Under the pieces are notes generated by a model. It saw nothing but the letters and a program-made list of their open reading frames with translations. It ran no database searches and was not told the DNA's origin. From NCBI GenBank assembly GCA_964453995.1, contig CAYVQC010000006.1, positions 39,548-103,547 of the forward strand: a stretch of 64,000 nucleotides of DNA. The letters are read 5' to 3'. The translations under genes were made by a program, and so were the position numbers. Below, piece after piece: positions 46,978 through 55,732 of the stretch (the first letter of the stretch is position 1; each line of letters begins with the position of its first letter). The DNA is from SKVR01 sp964453995 (GTDB lineage Bacteria; Bacteroidota; Bacteroidia; Bacteroidales; UBA7960).

Positions 46978-48078
46978 TTAATCCCGGTCGCTCCGGTTAA
47001 TGTTGAAACGCAGGGAGAAAATATTGGAATAAAGCGCTATGGAGTTATCTCCTACATCGGTAAGTGCATAATCTATTACCAGCCTGTCTCTAATTACCAC
47101 CCCAATACCCATGTTCAATTGAACAGATGAGGTTTTTTCTTCTTCTGTGTTTGTGTATTGCTGGTAGTTGCCTACACCAGTCCTTAAGAATATCATGTTG
47201 TTATAATGCAACTCCAGCCCCAGTGCCGGTTCAATGCTGAAGGGATCGCCTTTGATCAGGGTATTTCTTTTCCCATCGGTGGTAACGATCAGGTCGGCCG
47301 AAGCCAGCACGCCAAATTTTTCGGCAACGAGAAAGTTTCTTGATGCACCCAGAATGATCCGGGGCAGGGTGATCTCCAGGCTGTTTTCCGGGATGGTATT
47401 TCCGGTAAGGGTAAATACCTCCCTCATGCGATCGTCGAGGTCGTAGCTCCACGCATTGAAAGTAGTGGTGATGTCTTTTCCCACCAGCGCAAAGCGCCAG
47501 GCGTTGTAGCGATATTGCAGGCCAGCATCCAGCCCAAAGCCCCAGGCTCCGGCAAAGCTTCCTGCTGTGCGGCGAATGATCTTGGTATTGACCCCCAGGC
47601 TGAGGTTGTCGTTGAGCAACCGGGCATAGGAAATAAAGAATGCATTATCAGCAGCCGAAAATGACCTGATGCGGTCGTAGTTGAAGTTCCCATCCACATC
47701 AATAAGTTCAGAAGTATCGGGGATGTCGTCGATGCCAAATCGAATAAAGGAAAATGCCAAAGCACTTTTTTCATCCAGGTTAAATGCAATGGCGCCAAAG
47801 TTGTAGGCTGCCAGCCCTGCAAAATAATCGGTATACATCAGTGATATCTGGATGTTGTCTTCAATTTTTACCAATCCTGAGGGATTCCAGAAGCCTGCTG
47901 TGGCATCATCGGCCACCGAGGCAAATGCACCCGACATCCCCAGGCCTCTTGCTCCCACGCCAAAGGAAAGAAACTCATTGCTGTATTTTGGTGTTTGTGA
48001 AAATGAGTGATTCACACCCAGGCAGGTACACAAAAGAATTGGCAAAAGAAGAAACTTTCGGATGAAAATGTTGTTCAC
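46978..48078 (-). CDS. porV: type IX secretion outer-membrane shuttle protein PorV
   Basis: This 366-residue protein is PorV (LptO), a FadL-like 14-stranded outer-membrane barrel that takes cargo from SprA to the attachment complex with PorU. A signal peptide (about 1-27, cleaved after SFSQ) precedes the family block FLSFGVGARGLGMSGAFASV and the motif ATAGFWNPSGL. The remaining sequence is amphipathic strands ending in FSLRFNINR. The frame starts with GTG at 48078; no ATG precedes the signal peptide. It is followed after 14 bp by porU, the usual pairing in Bacteroidota. Confidence 0.95.
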   Translation of the reverse strand: MNNIFIRKFLLLPILLCTCLGVNHSFSQTPKYSNEFLSFGVGARGLGMSGAFASVADDATAGFWNPSGLVKIEDNIQISLMYTDYFAGLAAYNFGAIAFNLDEKSALAFSFIRFGIDDIPDTSELIDVDGNFNYDRIRSFSAADNAFFISYARLLNDNLSLGVNTKIIRRTAGSFAGAWGFGLDAGLQYRYNAWRFALVGKDITTTFNAWSYDLDDRMREVFTLTGNTIPENSLEITLPRIILGASRNFLVAEKFGVLASADLIVTTDGKRNTLIKGDPFSIEPALGLELHYNNMIFLRTGVGNYQQYTNTEEEKTSSVQLNMGIGVVIRDRLVIDYALTDVGDNSIALYSNIFSLRFNINRSDRD

Positions 48079-48106
48079 AGGACTAATGAATTAGGCTTAG
48101 TGGGGG

Positions 48107-48114
48107 TAAAGATA
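48107..48114 (-). promoter_or_regulatory. possible -7 element of the porV/porU operon
   Basis: The minus strand reads TATCTTTA (7 of 8 to TAnnTTTG), 29 bp before the GTG start of porV. No -33 TTTG is found. Confidence 0.3.
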
Positions 48115-48284
48115 CAAAAAGGGAAAGAGTTTTATTTCGGGTTTTACGCAATCGCCTGAAGTTTATATGATAAATGAGAGAACCATTTGTTTCTTTGGTG
48201 GTCTGACGACTCCCGGCTCGGCTGTTCGCTAACATAGAATTTCACCCCCCTGGTCACCGCATAAGCCTTTTCCCCTTTTATGTG

Positions 48285-48393
48285 GGGGCATGACTTTGGA
48301 GTCATACCCTCACACGGATCTGCAAATTAGTTCGGGCGGGGGCTGAAACCGCAGCCGTAGAAGCCTGAGCGGGATTTGCAATTCTGCATCCCG
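48285..48393. repeat. cluster of three palindromes, REP-like
   Basis: Three hairpins follow each other: ATGACT-TTGG-AGTCAT flanked by GGG/CCC (about 48286-48310), GGCTG-AAACCG-CAGCC (48341-48356) and CGGGAT...ATCCCG (48370-48393). Such GC-rich paired palindromes between genes resemble repetitive extragenic elements mobilised by IS200-like or RAYT transposases. No transposase is present, and no second full copy was found in the window. Confidence 0.4.
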
Positions 48394-48406
48394 TTGCAAG
48401 GATATT

Positions 48407-49015
48407 TTACTTAAATTCCGCTGCTTCTCCAAAAGTTCCTTCAAAAACTATTTTGCTCAGTTCGTGCCGTTGGCGCTCTGATCTTTCCATCTTCATGAAA
48501 TCTTCTTCCAGGAGTTCCGGTTCTCCTTTATAGCCCAGGGCGAAAGCTGTAAGAACTTTGTAATCTTCGGGGACATTAAATATTTCTGCCGCTTTTTGGG
48601 TGTCGAGGCCTCCCATCTGGTGTATATAAAGCCCCTCTTCTGTGGCCTGGAAGGTAATGTATGCAATGCTTTGGCCCAGATCGTACTGGTAAACCCTGTT
48701 GGGTTTTCCGGTTTTGTCGGATATGATTTTCCCTATAGTAATTCCCAATACCGGTGCCAGTTTTGCCCACTTTTGGTTAAACTCTGTCAATGTGCTATGG
48801 ATCATATCCCATGTATTGGTTCCAATTCTGCCCACAACAAAGCGCCATGGCTGATCATTGAAGCTGGAAGGTGCCCAGCGGGCCGCCTCGAATATCCGCT
48901 GTAGCTTATCAGGCTCAACAGGTTGGTGGGTAAATGATCGTGGGCTCCATCTTTTCTTTAGGTTTGGATGTATTTCAAGATTGGTAATAGCAGGTTTGTC
49001 CATAGTTTGAAACAT
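48407..49015 (-). CDS. nitroreductase family protein
   Basis: This 202-residue flavoprotein belongs to the NAD(P)H-dependent nitroreductase family. The FMN phosphate-binding segment RWSPRSFTHQPV lies near residues 22-33, and the signature ARWAPSSFNDQPWRFVVG at about 45-62. The FMN/substrate segment YQYDLGQSIAYITFQATEEGL near 109-129 and the final strand ALGYKGEPELL follow. It reduces nitroaromatic or quinone-like compounds in the cytosol; the physiological substrate is unknown. ATG at 49015 or 49003 is possible. It stands between porV (328 bp downstream) and the TolC-family gene (stop 146 bp upstream), apparently as a single gene. Confidence 0.9.
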   Translation of the reverse strand: MFQTMDKPAITNLEIHPNLKKRWSPRSFTHQPVEPDKLQRIFEAARWAPSSFNDQPWRFVVGRIGTNTWDMIHSTLTEFNQKWAKLAPVLGITIGKIISDKTGKPNRVYQYDLGQSIAYITFQATEEGLYIHQMGGLDTQKAAEIFNVPEDYKVLTAFALGYKGEPELLEEDFMKMERSERQRHELSKIVFEGTFGEAAEFK

Positions 49016-49087
49016 TATCTGATCCTTAATGTGTTTTGCAAACCAACAAAAAAAAAGTGAGTTTGTTTTTGACCTTTTTCAAATAAG

Positions 49088-49119
49088 AAACCGGCAGATC
49101 GGGAATGATCTGCCGGTTT
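49088..49119 (-). terminator. terminator of the TolC-family gene
   Basis: A perfect 13-bp stem (AAACCGGCAGATC with its complement) with a 6-nt loop lies 43 bp after the stop of the TolC-family gene. On the minus strand the distal arm runs into a T-rich TTTCTTATTTG stretch. Confidence 0.8.
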
Positions 49120-49161
49120 GAAAACATGAAGAGAGAGATTTTTATTGGGGTGTTAGTAGGG

Positions 49162-50505
49162 TTAAATAGTAAAACCTTCGCCCATATAGAATTCCAGGAT
49201 TTTCATTTTGAACATATAGTCATATCGTGCCTGCAGGGCTTCTCTTTCTGCCCGGGCAAGCCTGGCCTGCGATTCATTGAACTCCACAGAGCTCACCATA
49301 CCCAGGTCGAAACGCTGACGGGTATAATCGAAGGATTCAGAAAAAGCATCGAGCGATTTTACGGTTGCCTGGTATTTCTGGTAAGCAGCAATGGCATCGG
49401 CATGTGCCTGGTGTATGGCTTTATTGAGATTGTTACGGCTTAGCTCCAGTTGATTCTGAGCCCGGTCCAGGTCAACCTTTGATTGTTGTACCCGGGTGCG
49501 TACATTCCAGTGGTTGAAAATGGGCACCCTTAATGAAAGACCCAGGTATTGGTTGAAGTTGTCGCGAATCTGGTCATTGTAGGGTTTTTCATTTCCTGAA
49601 AAATCCAGTGCTGCTTCAGAGTAACCCGTGCCCATGCTTGCATCGAGGGTAAGGCTGGGAGTCATGCGTCCTCTTTCCAGGTCAATTAACTTTTCAGCCA
49701 TTTGCACCCTCATGTTTGCCGATTTTATGGAGGGCTGCACTTGCACGGCTTTTTCAAAAATAGCACCAGGATCGGATAGATTGAACTGGTCCATAGTTGC
49801 GGCATCGGGCTTTTCAATGGCAAATTCTTCTTCAGGATCAAGGTCGAGCAACTGAATGAGTTCCAGGTACGATAGACGCAGATTGTTGCGGGCGGTGATG
49901 AGGTTGAGTTCTTCTTCAGCGAGTCGGGCTTCTATTTCCAGCACACTTCCCATGGGCAGGGTGCCACCCTCAAAAAGGGCGCGGGTGCGTTGGAGTTGCT
50001 GCCGGATTACCTCGGTCTGTTGTGTGGCGGTTTCCACAAAATCTTCATTGTAGAGAATCTGCATGTATGCTGCGGCAATGGTAAGGATGATATCATTCTG
50101 CAAGCCTTCTGTATCGTAGCGCATGGCAGTATTGCGCAGCAGGTTGTAACGCATGTAGTTTACATTCTGAAACCCGGCAAACAATACCACTGATGAAGAA
50201 GCCCCGGTATTTTGCCTCATGATACGTTCAGTGGAAAATTCGTTGGTAAAGGGGTCAACGGAACGACCAAAGCTGTATCCATGTTGAAAGCTTGCATTGA
50301 GGCTGGGCAGGTAGTTGGCATAACTTTGCTCCAGGTCATATTGAGCATCCTGCTCATTGAGTTTCTGGATGCGCACCTCGATATTGTTTTGCATGGCATA
50401 TTCGATACAATCCTGGAGGCTCCAGGTAGTTTCCTGTTTTTCTGCAAAGCTTGCCATTGGTAGGGCCAGTAAGAAGGAGATCAGTAAAAAAAGTTTTGTT
50501 TGCAT
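49162..50505 (-). CDS. TolC-family outer-membrane efflux protein
   Basis: This 447-residue protein has a signal peptide (about 1-21, FLLISFLLALPMASFA) and two homologous halves of long helices and barrel strands (WSLQDCIEYAMQNNIEVRIQ near 26; TARNNLRLSYLELIQLLDLD near 178). This is the pattern of TolC outer-membrane channels. It should work with an inner-membrane pump and a HlyD-type adaptor. ATG at 50505 is favoured because it gives a clean signal peptide; an ATG six codons earlier exists. It is downstream of a two-component pair on the same strand, with a 381-bp gap. The MacA/MacB-like pair at 37.6-40.2 kb is one possible partner (inference). Confidence 0.92.
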   Translation of the reverse strand: MQTKLFLLISFLLALPMASFAEKQETTWSLQDCIEYAMQNNIEVRIQKLNEQDAQYDLEQSYANYLPSLNASFQHGYSFGRSVDPFTNEFSTERIMRQNTGASSSVVLFAGFQNVNYMRYNLLRNTAMRYDTEGLQNDIILTIAAAYMQILYNEDFVETATQQTEVIRQQLQRTRALFEGGTLPMGSVLEIEARLAEEELNLITARNNLRLSYLELIQLLDLDPEEEFAIEKPDAATMDQFNLSDPGAIFEKAVQVQPSIKSANMRVQMAEKLIDLERGRMTPSLTLDASMGTGYSEAALDFSGNEKPYNDQIRDNFNQYLGLSLRVPIFNHWNVRTRVQQSKVDLDRAQNQLELSRNNLNKAIHQAHADAIAAYQKYQATVKSLDAFSESFDYTRQRFDLGMVSSVEFNESQARLARAEREALQARYDYMFKMKILEFYMGEGFTI

Positions 50506-50562
50506 GGTTGATATTTTCGGCATTTTGTGTTGTGGATGAGGGTTGGTGAGGTTTTTGGGAAA

Positions 50563-50590
50563 AAGGTAAGGGTTTTTACACCCTTACCTT
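50563..50590 (-). promoter_or_regulatory. hairpin in the leader of the TolC-family gene
   Basis: AAGGTAAGGG and CCCTTACCTT form a perfect 10-bp stem with an 8-nt loop, about 58 bp upstream of the ATG. On the minus strand the run after the distal arm (TTTTTCCC) is T-rich, so it could act as a terminator or attenuator before the gene, or end the kinase transcript. Confidence 0.45.
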
Positions 50591-50595
50591 CGCAC

Positions 50596-50619
50596 TTAAC
50601 CAATTAACCAATTAACCAA
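50596..50619. repeat. three tandem copies of an 8-bp unit
   Basis: TTAACCAA is repeated three times without a gap, followed by a partial copy (TAAAC). It lies directly next to the leader hairpin of the TolC-family gene. It may be an operator array or a simple-sequence tract. Confidence 0.6.
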
Positions 50620-50886
50620 TAAACTTACGGACAGGGTCAACCTAAAAGCATGCCATCAGGGCTTATGTGCAGATAATCAAAAAGATGTGAATTGTGCCGT
50701 GTATAAAGAAAACATGTGGGTGTTCGGTATCAATACATGAAATGTACGATTATGGACACATGGATGATCTTTTCGCCAAAATTTTTTGGAACAAAACAGC
50801 GTGTAAGCTTTTGCGAACATTGCGGTAACTGGCCGAAATGTGTTTTTAAACAATCGGGGATGGGACAAAAAGGGTCAACAAAAAGA

Positions 50887-52239
50887 CTAGAAATGCAGCG
50901 TAAAAGTTGTTTCGACCTCGGGTTTAGATTTCACGGTAATATTTCCCTTGTGCAGGCGCATGATCTCGCGCGAAAGGCTCAATCCGATTCCGGAGCCTTC
51001 CTTCTTGGAAGTAAAAAACGGGACAAAGATCTGTTCCATGATATCGGGCTTGATCCCCGGGCCATTATCGGTTACGGTAATGTGTATCCTGTTATTGGAA
51101 GAGGCTGCAGCAACAATCTTAATGGCAGGATCTTTTGTTCCCTTCAGCGCCTGGATTGAATTGATTACCAGGTTGATGATTACCTGTTCGATCAGATCCG
51201 GATCTATGGTAATTTTCAGGTCAGGAGGCAAAATATGGATTTTGCAATGGATGCCCTGTTCCTTGATTTTTGGTTCGAGCAGATCGTGGATGGGGTTGAT
51301 GATGTCTTTTACCGGTACGTACCTGAAATTGGGTTTCGGGATACGGGTAAGGTTCCGGTATACCTGTACAAAATTGAGCAAACCCTGGCTTCTTTTCTCA
51401 ATGGTATTGAGGGCACCCAAAATACTTTCCACATCGTCTTCATCAAGATCTCTGTTGAGTTCCAGGGTTTCTTCATCAACAAGAATATCTTTTACCGTAC
51501 CCGAAAGGGAAACAATGGGAGTAATGGAATTCATGATCTCGTGGGTGAGTACCCTGATCAGCTTCTGCCAGGAGTCCATCTCTTTGGCTTCCAGCTCGGT
51601 ATGTATATTTTGCAACGACACTAGAACAAAATCCTCACCTCTCATGCGAAATTCGGTGGCTCTTACCGAAAGTTGGAGCAATTCATTTTCCACAAATACT
51701 TTCACAAGGTTGGTGTCTCCTGCCTTCATGTTTTTCACTATTTCAGCAAGGTTTTTATCAATTTTCTCCAACTCCCGGATTATTCGTATCCCACCGGTTT
51801 TCAGCATTCTTTTGGATGCATTGTTGAAGATATCTACTTTGCCGTTTTTTTGAAAGACAATAATGCCAATGCTGATATGCTGCACTACAGTTTGCAGGTA
51901 GTTAAAGTGCTCTTCTCTTGATGCTCTGGTTTTCTTAAACTCGTTGATTACCTCGTTGAAAGCTGTATTGAGGTCATCAAAACTTTTTCCCAGGCCATGG
52001 TCAGAAAAAGAGGAAGCAAAATCGCTGTGGCGGATGGATTCAAGGAATGTGGTAAGCCGCTTATTGGTGCGTTCCACATAATGTACCAGTGCAATGATCT
52101 GTAAAACTACCAAAGATGCCAGGATGATGCTGCTGATAATGAATTCCTGTTTGCGGAAGATGCTGATAAAAATAATAGCCGATATTACGATGAGTAATAT
52201 CCTTACCACGATATTGAAGCGGAAGTTCTTAAAGCTCAT
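50887..52239 (-). CDS. NtrB-like sensor histidine kinase
   Basis: This 450-residue protein has two N-terminal membrane helices (about 11-28 and 33-53) with almost no periplasmic loop. A HAMP-like/coiled linker (about 55-108) and a PAS-like domain (about 113-212) follow. The HisKA box has His233 in RVLTHEIMNSITPIVSLS, and the ATPase domain (about 335-450) contains VINLVINSIQAL, DNGPGIKPDI and GSGIGLSLSREIM. It should sense a signal in or near the membrane. ATG at 52239 overlaps the last 11 bp of the regulator gene upstream, showing translational coupling; a longer frame adds 14 residues without support. The pair precedes the TolC-family gene. Confidence 0.93.
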   Translation of the reverse strand: MSFKNFRFNIVVRILLIVISAIIFISIFRKQEFIISSIILASLVVLQIIALVHYVERTNKRLTTFLESIRHSDFASSFSDHGLGKSFDDLNTAFNEVINEFKKTRASREEHFNYLQTVVQHISIGIIVFQKNGKVDIFNNASKRMLKTGGIRIIRELEKIDKNLAEIVKNMKAGDTNLVKVFVENELLQLSVRATEFRMRGEDFVLVSLQNIHTELEAKEMDSWQKLIRVLTHEIMNSITPIVSLSGTVKDILVDEETLELNRDLDEDDVESILGALNTIEKRSQGLLNFVQVYRNLTRIPKPNFRYVPVKDIINPIHDLLEPKIKEQGIHCKIHILPPDLKITIDPDLIEQVIINLVINSIQALKGTKDPAIKIVAAASSNNRIHITVTDNGPGIKPDIMEQIFVPFFTSKKEGSGIGLSLSREIMRLHKGNITVKSKPEVETTFTLHF

Positions 52240-53608
52240 ACTTTTCAATCCTTCTGTAAAGAGATGCCCTTGTAATGCCAAGTTCCTTGGCCGCCTTACT
52301 TATATTTCCGCCATGCTTGTCGATCACTTTTCTGATGAGCATTTTTTCGGTTGCTTCCAGGTTGATATCGGGTACCACAAGGTGCTCCGGCTCCGATTTA
52401 TCGTGGGTTGAAAGGAAGAAGTCGTTGGGTTGCAACACATTGGATTCACTCATGATCACGGCGCGCTCCACCGAGTGTTGCAGTTCCCTGATGTTGCCCG
52501 GCCAGTGGTGCTTCTCAAGGCGCTTGAGTGTAGATGCATGCAGGCGCTTGAGGGGCATTTTGTATTTTTTGCAATAGGTGTCGAGAAAGTGGTTTACAAG
52601 CAGGGGTATATCTTCTACTCTATCCCTGAGGGGAGGCAGATGGATTTCTACCGTATTGATCCTGTACATAAGGTCCTGCCTGAACTTTCCTTCATCTACC
52701 ATCTGGTACAGGGGCATGTTGGTGGCGCACACCAGCCTCACATCCACAGGCACCTCTTTTACCGAACCCAGCCTGATTACTTTACGGTTTTGCAGTACAC
52801 TCAGCAGTTTCGACTGCAGAGGCATGCTAAGGTTGCCGATTTCATCCAGGAAGATGGTTCCCTTGTTGGCTGCTTCAAACCGTCCGGCCCGGTCTTCCTT
52901 TGCGTCGGTAAAAGCACCTTTCTTATAACCAAACAATTCACTCTCAAACAAAGATTCGCTGATGGCGCCAAGGTCTACACTGATAAATACTTCATCTTTG
53001 CGTTGTGAAGCACGGTGAACAGCCCTGGCGATCACCTCTTTTCCTGTTCCATTCTCGCCAAGGATGAGGATATTGGCATCGGTTTTGGCAACTTTTTTTA
53101 CAGTGCCAAGCACACTCATCATTGATTTCGACTGGCCTATGATATGGCTGAAAGGCTGATCTCCCTGCTCCATAAGCATCTTTTGCTTGGAGCGAAGGTC
53201 AAACACTTCTTTCCTGGAGCGGTTTACCTCGAGGGTGGTATCTATGGTGGCGAGTAGTTTTTTGTTGTCCCAGGGTTTAAGCAAAAAGTTGGTTGCACCT
53301 TCTTTTATTCCCTGCACGGCAAGCTCAATATCGCCATAGGCTGTAATCAGCACTACGGCAATGGTGGGGTCTGTTTCCAGTATTTTGTTGAGCCAGTAAA
53401 AACCTTCCTTGCCGCTGGTAGCATCGCGCGAAAAATTCATGTCGAGCAATACCAGGTCATAATTCTCACTTTTGAGCAGGGCGGGAATATTGTTGGGATC
53501 CTTTTCGGTATGTATGATACGGATGTGCTGTTTGAGGAAAAGTTTTGCCGCCAGCAATACATCTTCATCATCGTCTATGATCAGTACTTTTGCGTCAATT
53601 TTGCTCAT
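52229..53608 (-). CDS. NtrC-family sigma-54 response regulator
   Basis: This 459-residue protein has a receiver domain (residues 6-120, phospho-acceptor Asp56, conserved Lys111). An AAA+ sigma-54 interaction domain follows (about 155-385), with Walker A GENGTGKE at 184-191 and Walker B TIFLDEIGNL at 251-260. The sigma-54 contact loop reads GAFTDA at 231-236 instead of the classical GAFTGA. A Fis-type helix-turn-helix (about 425-459, NISKAAKELGITRASLYRRI) ends the protein. It activates transcription after phosphorylation by the kinase encoded next. The target is not visible; no sigma-54 promoter was found before the nearby TolC-family gene. Confidence 0.94.
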   Translation of the reverse strand: MSKIDAKVLIIDDDEDVLLAAKLFLKQHIRIIHTEKDPNNIPALLKSENYDLVLLDMNFSRDATSGKEGFYWLNKILETDPTIAVVLITAYGDIELAVQGIKEGATNFLLKPWDNKKLLATIDTTLEVNRSRKEVFDLRSKQKMLMEQGDQPFSHIIGQSKSMMSVLGTVKKVAKTDANILILGENGTGKEVIARAVHRASQRKDEVFISVDLGAISESLFESELFGYKKGAFTDAKEDRAGRFEAANKGTIFLDEIGNLSMPLQSKLLSVLQNRKVIRLGSVKEVPVDVRLVCATNMPLYQMVDEGKFRQDLMYRINTVEIHLPPLRDRVEDIPLLVNHFLDTYCKKYKMPLKRLHASTLKRLEKHHWPGNIRELQHSVERAVIMSESNVLQPNDFFLSTHDKSEPEHLVVPDINLEATEKMLIRKVIDKHGGNISKAAKELGITRASLYRRIEKYEL

Positions 53609-54027
53609 GGTACATTTTTTTGGCTAAATTAATAAAAAATCATTACCATTAACATTTGTAAAATTTCAGATCTGCGATGTTCCGCGTTTTGATTTTGAAA
53701 GACAAAATGGGTGATTTGTCAGACAAAATTTTTTCCCTCCGCTGGAGCAACCATAGTTACAAAGCATATTACAGGCAACCTAAGGATTTGTTTTCAGGAT
53801 CCCTGCAATAATAGTTTTTGATCAGCAGCAATGTATTGCTTTTTAGAGAGTGAATGATTACATTTAACCCAAATTAACTGCTTTCTGCGGCGCTGCTTTC
53901 CCGTAAAAAAAACAGCAAATCAGAACAAATCGCATTCTGTTCAACCCGATTTCCTCCCCCTTCTGGTTGCGTTGCGAATTCCAGTGGCGTATAATTTACC
54001 ACCGAACATTCAAAAACTCTCTTGCCC
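53609..54027. other. divergent intergenic region between the NtrC-type regulator and the amidohydrolase
   Basis: This 419-bp region separates two divergent genes. A sigma-70-like pair for the plus-strand gene is listed at 53968-53996. I find no TAnnTTTG element for the regulator, and no gene or hairpin that I can support. Confidence 0.4.
53968..53996 (+). promoter_or_regulatory. possible promoter of the amidohydrolase operon
   Basis: TTGCGT at 53968-53973, a 17-bp spacer and TATAAT at 53991-53996 resemble a classical sigma-70 promoter rather than the Bacteroidota type. The -10 runs on as TATAATTTAC, which partly fits TAnnTTTG. It lies 31 bp before the ATG. Confidence 0.35.
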
Positions 54028-55731
54028 ATGAAGATCAATGTTCACACCCATTTGTTTACCCTGCAGAACGTATTGTCGGCAGAAGCGGTCAAAGCCATTG
54101 GCAACCGGTTACGCCATCGCAGGGTACCTGAATATCTTGTTCAGGGAATAGAAAAATTCCTCAACAACATGGCTTCCAAACCCAGGTATCTCAATGAAGA
54201 TGAATTGTTGTCGGAACTGGTGAAATCTATTCTTAGCACACAGGCATTTAAGGATTTTGCCCAGGGGCATCTCAACGATATTCCCATACTGAAAGCCATC
54301 AACCTCGACAGCTACCACCTAAGCAAAAAAGCCCTGGAGCAGTTGCTCAATGCACTATCGGCCTGGGGCGAGGCTCATGATGATTCGCGCTCCACCCTTT
54401 ACGATATTTATGAAACCCTTCGCATTGCCATGCGACCCCATTCCACCTCCATTGCCGATGAATTGCTCTTGCACCTGCAGGAGGATGATATGCTTGTAGG
54501 GCTTATGATGGATATACGGGGAGATACCGAAACGGCCAGGGATGAAAGACGGTTTCGCCAACAAATGGCAGATCTGATGGAAGCCAGTTTGCAGCGCCCG
54601 GGCCGGATACTGCCTTTTTTTGCTGTAAACCCCAAAAGACCCGATCACTACGAACTGATGAAAGATGCCCTTGAAAACAAAGGGTTCACAGGCATTAAAC
54701 TTTACCCCTCGCTGGGCTATAAAATTGATCATCCCGACCTGATGAAGGTATATGCCTATTGCGAACAACACGATGTGCCCATGCTTATGCACTGTAACCA
54801 TAGCGGGTTTTACGTGCATAAGGATTATATTTCCTATTGCGATCCGGAGCACTGGTATCCCATCCTGAAGCAATTTCCCAGGCTTAAGCTTTGTTTCGGT
54901 CATTTTGCCGGCGAAGAAACCCTTTCCAAACCCCAGGGGCTTCAACCCGGTAGCTGGGGGCACAAAATTGTGGAGCTGATGCAAAATCCTGAGCATCCTA
55001 ATATTTATGCTGACCTTTCTTATCATGTGGAAATGATGGCCCATGAAAAAGATGAGCAGCACTACCTGTCGGCCCTTAACACATTAATGGAGAAACCTCT
55101 TGTGCGCGACCGGATCGTTTTCGGTACCGACTCCTGGCTGCTGCGGCTTAATATATCTGATGAGTTGTACTGGTCATACTTTCGCGAAAATCTCAGTGAA
55201 AAGCATTTTGACATGATCACCCAGAAGAACCCCGGCTCTTTTGTAGGTTTATCGCCCCTGAAACCCAATATCCAGCGCTACCTTGATTTTCAGAAAAAAA
55301 ACAGTGATAAAGTAGGAAGCCTGCCTGCACCGTGGCTTGCCAACACCACCGGCGTAACATTTCAGGCCAAAAGAGATAATCCGCACTGGACCCTGCAGCG
55401 GTATCCGGCATTGGTAGTGCTATCCTGTATGAAACAGCAATTGTACAACAAACAGTTTAAACTGGCTTTCCAGCGCAAGGCATTTATAACAATGCAGGAG
55501 CTTAAGTTTTGGCGGTTTTTCTATACCAATAAAGCAGCTTTTGGGCAGGAATGCCGCAAACTGGCCCTTGATATGGTCAATCAGTGCGACAAGCAGGGGG
55601 CAATTCCTGAAGGAACCCTCACCCAACGACAGGTAATGAATACCCTGGAAGAAATGATTGGCAGGCCCGATACCCGCTTGCTGGATTTGGCCATCCAGGT
55701 GGAAATGATGTATGAATTTAAATATGACTGA
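54028..55731 (+). CDS. amidohydrolase-family (metal-dependent hydrolase) protein with C-terminal extension
   Basis: This 567-residue cytosolic protein has an amidohydrolase-2 TIM barrel. The metal ligands His6 and His8 lie in NVHTHLF, followed by GIKLYPSLGY (Lys224), His255/His258 in MHCNHSG, His292 in CFGHFAG and Asp368 in FGTDSW. The enzyme probably hydrolyses or decarboxylates an organic substrate, but the specificity is unknown. Two parts are unusual: a helical insert of about 150 residues between the first histidines and the barrel, and about 150 residues after 415 that match no domain I know. ATG at 54028 is chosen over an in-frame TTG two codons earlier. The next gene starts 1 bp after the stop, so they are cotranslated. 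Confidence 0.8.
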   Translation: MKINVHTHLFTLQNVLSAEAVKAIGNRLRHRRVPEYLVQGIEKFLNNMASKPRYLNEDELLSELVKSILSTQAFKDFAQGHLNDIPILKAINLDSYHLSKKALEQLLNALSAWGEAHDDSRSTLYDIYETLRIAMRPHSTSIADELLLHLQEDDMLVGLMMDIRGDTETARDERRFRQQMADLMEASLQRPGRILPFFAVNPKRPDHYELMKDALENKGFTGIKLYPSLGYKIDHPDLMKVYAYCEQHDVPMLMHCNHSGFYVHKDYISYCDPEHWYPILKQFPRLKLCFGHFAGEETLSKPQGLQPGSWGHKIVELMQNPEHPNIYADLSYHVEMMAHEKDEQHYLSALNTLMEKPLVRDRIVFGTDSWLLRLNISDELYWSYFRENLSEKHFDMITQKNPGSFVGLSPLKPNIQRYLDFQKKNSDKVGSLPAPWLANTTGVTFQAKRDNPHWTLQRYPALVVLSCMKQQLYNKQFKLAFQRKAFITMQELKFWRFFYTNKAAFGQECRKLALDMVNQCDKQGAIPEGTLTQRQVMNTLEEMIGRPDTRLLDLAIQVEMMYEFKYD

Positions 55732-55732
55732 A

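Larger units (their letters stand above)
48079..48406. other. intergenic region with clustered palindromes
   Basis: These 328 bp between porV and the nitroreductase gene contain a possible porV -7 element (48107-48114) and, from 48285 to 48393, three closely spaced palindromes listed as a repeat candidate. The sequence around them is GC-richer than its surroundings. No reading frame is supported. Confidence 0.5.
50506..50886. other. leader region of the TolC-family gene with hairpin and tandem 8-mers
   Basis: This 381-bp gap holds a 10-bp perfect hairpin (50563-50590) and three tandem copies of TTAACCAA (50596-50619), both listed separately. I looked for a sigma-54 site (TGGCAC-N5-TTGC) on the minus strand, because the upstream regulator is of the NtrC type, and found none. 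There is no supported reading frame. Confidence 0.5.

Noticed and set aside
50506..50886. Sigma-54 promoter before the TolC-family gene
   Set aside because: I searched the minus strand for TGGCAC-N5-TTGC-like sequences; the nearest candidate (TGGCATG) lacks the -12 part.
50948..51853. 301-codon plus-strand frame opposite the NtrB-like kinase
   Set aside because: It is antisense to conserved kinase motifs (HisKA and ATPase boxes), and its own translation has no recognisable domain.
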